A stretch of 8,523 nucleotides of DNA from Mycobacterium sp. Its GTDB lineage: Bacteria > Actinomycetota > Actinomycetes > Mycobacteriales > Mycobacteriaceae. Shown one piece after another: positions 6,160 through 8,523 of this stretch; the stretch's first letter is position 1; each line of letters begins with the position of its first letter. The position numbers and the translations under genes are program-made. The stretch is taken from positions 1-8,523 of the forward strand of contig JAHBAP020000299.1 of the NCBI GenBank assembly GCA_018500005.2, given 5' to 3'. Below the pieces are notes generated by a model that worked only from the letters and a program-made list of their open reading frames with translations, had not been told where the DNA came from and ran no database searches.

Positions 6160-6254
6160 GCCGCCCTCTTCCCGCGGGCGTGCGTGTCAGTACACCGACA
6201 CGCCGTTGCCGCGATACGTACGCGCACGCTCGCGCGGGGATGGGAGTCCACTAG
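6160..6254 (+). other. carA-carB spacer with hairpin and possible short leader reading frame
   Basis: This 95-bp spacer is the only real gap in the operon. It holds a CCCGCGGG palindrome (6171-6178), a 7-bp hairpin GCGTGTC/GACACGC (6182-6188 with 6197-6203, loop of eight) and a weaker CGCGC/GCGCG inverted repeat further on. A frame from GTG 6180 to TAG 6252-6254 encodes 24 residues (MRVSTPTRRCRDTYAHARAG then MGVH), five of them Arg, and ends directly against the carB ATG. No good ribosome site precedes GTG 6180, and Arg codons are expected in such GC-rich DNA, so coding is unproven. I see no convincing promoter and no U tract after the hairpin. Confidence 0.5.
6242..6246 (+). promoter_or_regulatory. 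carB ribosome binding site GGGAG
   Basis: GGGAG lies eight bases before ATG 6255. An in-frame TAG at 6252-6254 rules out any upstream extension of carB, so this site and ATG fix its start. Confidence 0.72.
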
Positions 6255-8523
6255 ATGCCACGCAGAACCGACCTCAAACACGTCCTGGTGATCGGGTCCG
6301 GTCCGATCGTGATCGGCCAGGCCTGCGAGTTCGACTACTCCGGCACCCAGGCCTGCCGGGTGCTGCGTTCCGAAGGCCTGACCGTGAGCCTGGTGAACTC
6401 CAACCCGGCCACCATCATGACCGACCCGGAATACGCCGACTACACCTACGTCGAGCCGATCACCCCCGAGTTCGTCGAGAAGGTCATCGCACAGCAGGCG
6501 GAGCGGGGAAACCCGATCGACGCCCTGCTGGCCACGCTCGGCGGCCAGACCGCGCTGAACACCGCGGTGGCACTGTACGAAAACGGCGCCCTGGAGCGTT
6601 ACGACGTGGAACTCATCGGGGCCGACTTCGAGGCCATCCAGCGGGGCGAGGACCGGCAGAAGTTCAAGGACATCGTCGCCAAGGTGGGCGGGGAGTCGGC
6701 GCGCTCCCGGGTCTGTTTCACCATGGACGAGGTCCGCGAGACCGTCGCCGAACTGGGCCTGCCGGTGGTCGTGCGGCCCTCGTTCACCATGGGCGGCCTG
6801 GGCTCGGGCATGGCCAAGAGCCTCGAGGACGTCGAGCGGATGGCCGGCGACGGACTCGCGGCCTCCCCGTCGGCGAACGTGCTCATCGAGGAGTCGATCT
6901 ACGGCTGGAAGGAGTACGAACTCGAGCTGATGCGCGACGGCAACGATAACGTCGTCGTGGTCTGCTCGATCGAGAACGTCGACCCGATGGGCGTGCACAC
7001 CGGCGACTCGGTGACCGTCGCCCCGGCCATGACGCTGACCGACCGCGAGTACCAGGTGATGCGCGATCTCGGCATCGCGATCCTGCGCGAAGTCGGGGTG
7101 GACACCGGCGGCTGCAACATCCAGTTCGCCATCGACCCCAAAGACGGCCGGCTCATCGTCATCGAGATGAACCCGCGGGTCTCCCGGTCCTCGGCGCTGG
7201 CATCCAAGGCCACCGGATTCCCGATCGCCAAAATCGCTGCCAAGCTGGCCATCGGCTACACCCTCGACGAAATCCTCAACGACATCACCAAAGAGACTCC
7301 GGCCTGCTTCGAGCCGACTCTGGACTACGTGGTGGTCAAGGCGCCGCGGTTCGCCTTCGAGAAGTTCCCCGGCGCGGACCCCACGCTCACCACCACGATG
7401 AAGTCGGTCGGTGAGGCGATGTCGTTGGGCCGCAACTTCACCGAAGCGCTCGGCAAGGTGATGCGATCGCTGGAGACCACCCGCGCCGGATTCTGGACCG
7501 CCCCCGACGACGACGGCTGGATCGACGACATCCTGACCAGGCTGCGCACCCCCACCGAGGGCCGGCTCTACGACATCGAGTTGGCGCTGCGACTGGGCGC
7601 GAGCGTGGAAGAGGTAGCGCAGGCGTCAGGCGTCGACCCTTGGTTCGTCGAGCAGATCAACTCCCTGGTGACGCTGCGGGCGGAGTTGCTGCAGGCACCG
7701 GTGCTCGACGAGAGCCTGTTGCGCCGGGCCAAGCACAACGGCCTGTCCGACCGGCAGATCGCGGCCCTGCGAACGGAATTGGCCGGCGAGGCCGGCGTGC
7801 GGTCGCTGCGCCAGCGCCTCGGTATCCACCCGGTGTTCAAGACCGTCGACACCTGCGCCGCGGAGTTCGAAGCCAAGACGCCCTACCACTACTCGACCTA
7901 CGAACTGGACCCGTCTGCCGAGACCGAGGTCGCCCCGCAGACCGAGAAGCCGAAGGTACTCATCCTGGGTTCCGGACCCAACCGGATCGGGCAGGGCATC
8001 GAATTCGACTACAGCTGCGTGCACGCGGCGACGACTCTGTCCGATGCCGGCTTCGAGACGGTGATGATCAACTGCAACCCCGAGACTGTCTCCACCGACT
8101 ACGACACCGCCGACCGGTTGTACTTCGAACCGCTGACCTTCGAGGACGTGCTGGAGGTTTACCACGCCGAATCCGCCTCCGGCCGAGGCGGTCCGGGCGT
8201 GGTGGGTGTCATCGTGCAACTGGGCGGACAGACCCCGCTGGCGCTGGCCCATCGGTTGGAGAACGCCGGCGTGCCGATCGTGGGCACCCGTCCGGAGGCC
8301 ATCGACCTGGCCGAGGACCGCGGCCGGTTCGGTCAGGTCCTGGTCAATGCAGGGCTGCCGGCCCCGAAGTTCGGCACCGCCACCAGTTTCGAAGAGGCCC
8401 GTGAAATCGCCGCCGCCATCGGCTATCCCGTATTGGTCCGACCCTCCTACGTGCTGGGCGGACGGGGTATGGAAATCGTCTACGACGAAAAGACTCTGCA
8501 CGGCTACATCACCCGTGCCACTC
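6255..8523 (+). CDS. carB: Carbamoyl-phosphate synthase large subunit (3' end outside window)
   Basis: CarB makes carbamoyl phosphate from bicarbonate, ammonia delivered by CarA and two ATP, feeding both pyrimidine and arginine synthesis. The window holds 756 codons of an expected total near 1,100. The first half starts [20 protein letters not shown]; the carboxyphosphate ATP-grasp domain has the glycine loop [12 protein letters not shown] at 174-185, [13 protein letters not shown] at 240-252 and the metal/ATP residues E304, N306 and R308 in [11 protein letters not shown]. The oligomerisation region spans about 410-560. The second, carbamate-phosphorylating half begins near 567 with [12 protein letters not shown] (570-581) and reaches its own ATP-grasp loop [11 protein letters not shown] at 729-739 before the edge. 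The remaining synthase part and the C-terminal allosteric (UMP/ornithine) domain lie outside. No frameshift was seen. It follows carA after 95 bp, unlike the overlapping junctions upstream. Confidence 0.98.
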   Translation, partial: MPRRTDLKHVLVIGSGPIVIGQACEFDYSGTQACRVLRSEGLTVSLVNSNPATIMTDPEYADYTYVEPITPEFVEKVIAQQAERGNPIDALLATLGGQTALNTAVALYENGALERYDVELIGADFEAIQRGEDRQKFKDIVAKVGGESARSRVCFTMDEVRETVAELGLPVVVRPSFTMGGLGSGMAKSLEDVERMAGDGLAASPSANVLIEESIYGWKEYELELMRDGNDNVVVVCSIENVDPMGVHTGDSVTVAPAMTLTDREYQVMRDLGIAILREVGVDTGGCNIQFAIDPKDGRLIVIEMNPRVSRSSALASKATGFPIAKIAAKLAIGYTLDEILNDITKETPACFEPTLDYVVVKAPRFAFEKFPGADPTLTTTMKSVGEAMSLGRNFTEALGKVMRSLETTRAGFWTAPDDDGWIDDILTRLRTPTEGRLYDIELALRLGASVEEVAQASGVDPWFVEQINSLVTLRAELLQAPVLDESLLRRAKHNGLSDRQIAALRTELAGEAGVRSLRQRLGIHPVFKTVDTCAAEFEAKTPYHYSTYELDPSAETEVAPQTEKPKVLILGSGPNRIGQGIEFDYSCVHAATTLSDAGFETVMINCNPETVSTDYDTADRLYFEPLTFEDVLEVYHAESASGRGGPGVVGVIVQLGGQTPLALAHRLENAGVPIVGTRPEAIDLAEDRGRFGQVLVNAGLPAPKFGTATSFEEAREIAAAIGYPVLVRPSYVLGGRGMEIVYDEKTLHGYITRAT

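Noticed and set aside
6204..6240. Internal promoter for carB in the spacer
   Set aside because: TTGCCG at 6206 and the GATACGTA stretch at 6213-6220 look promoter-like, but they are too close together and no TANNNT hexamer at proper spacing was found.
6206..6949. 247-codon plus-strand frame beginning in the carA-carB spacer
   Set aside because: Runs in a different frame through carB with an Arg/Gly-rich product, while the carB frame has all conserved motifs.
6114..6998. 294-codon minus-strand frame across the carA-carB junction
   Set aside because: Opposite the start of carB, low-complexity composition, no motif; does not explain the spacer.
7626..8501. 291-codon minus-strand frame opposite the second half of carB
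   Set aside because: Antisense shadow with His/Gln/Gly-rich composition and no domain evidence.
1..8523. A wholly new biological system
   Set aside because: The bulk of the window is the standard actinobacterial UMP operon plus two ordinary flanking genes. Only the regulatory spacers and the PH-like protein contain unexplained content.

Overview
The window looks like chromosomal DNA of a high-GC actinobacterium, most likely a mycobacterium (Mycobacterium/Mycolicibacterium). The reasons are the strong GC bias, frequent GTG starts, the gene order pyrR-pyrB-pyrC-(membrane PH-like protein)-carA-carB, and protein sequences that closely follow those I recall from M. tuberculosis and M. smegmatis. 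The species cannot be told from the window.

Layout. Positions 1-312 hold the 3' end of a plus-strand gene that resembles the C-terminus of a SAM-dependent methyltransferase. It converges on a minus-strand serine hydrolase of the beta-lactamase/esterase superfamily (1574-378). The two 3' ends are separated by three head-to-tail copies of a 31-bp unit, each containing a GCCTGAC...GTCAGGC hairpin; the first copy is also the last codons of the methyltransferase gene. This block is probably a bidirectional terminator. Between the hydrolase start (1574) and pyrR (1661) lies an 86-bp divergent control region with two partly overlapping candidate promoters and a clear PyrR-type RNA hairpin.

Positions 1661-8523 are the de novo pyrimidine (UMP) operon: pyrR (regulator), pyrB (aspartate carbamoyltransferase), pyrC (dihydroorotase), a small membrane-anchored PH-like protein of unknown role, carA and carB (carbamoyl-phosphate synthase small and large subunits). 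carB runs off the right edge. CarAB makes carbamoyl phosphate from glutamine, bicarbonate and ATP. PyrB joins it to aspartate, and PyrC closes the ring to dihydroorotate. The first five genes are joined by four-base ATGA or GTGA start/stop overlaps, which implies one mRNA and translational coupling. The exception is carA-carB, where a 95-bp spacer holds a hairpin and a possible arginine-rich 24-codon reading frame that stops immediately before the carB ATG.

Regulation. The pyrR leader can fold into the bipartite hairpin bound by PyrR, with a CNGNGA hexaloop, and the lower stem buries the pyrR ribosome binding site. This fits repression of translation by UMP-bound PyrR, as I recall being reported for M. 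smegmatis, rather than the Bacillus transcription-attenuation mechanism. I see no mobile element, CRISPR array or RNA gene. The operon itself is ordinary core metabolism; the less explained items are the tandem hairpin block, the carA-carB spacer and the membrane PH-like protein.
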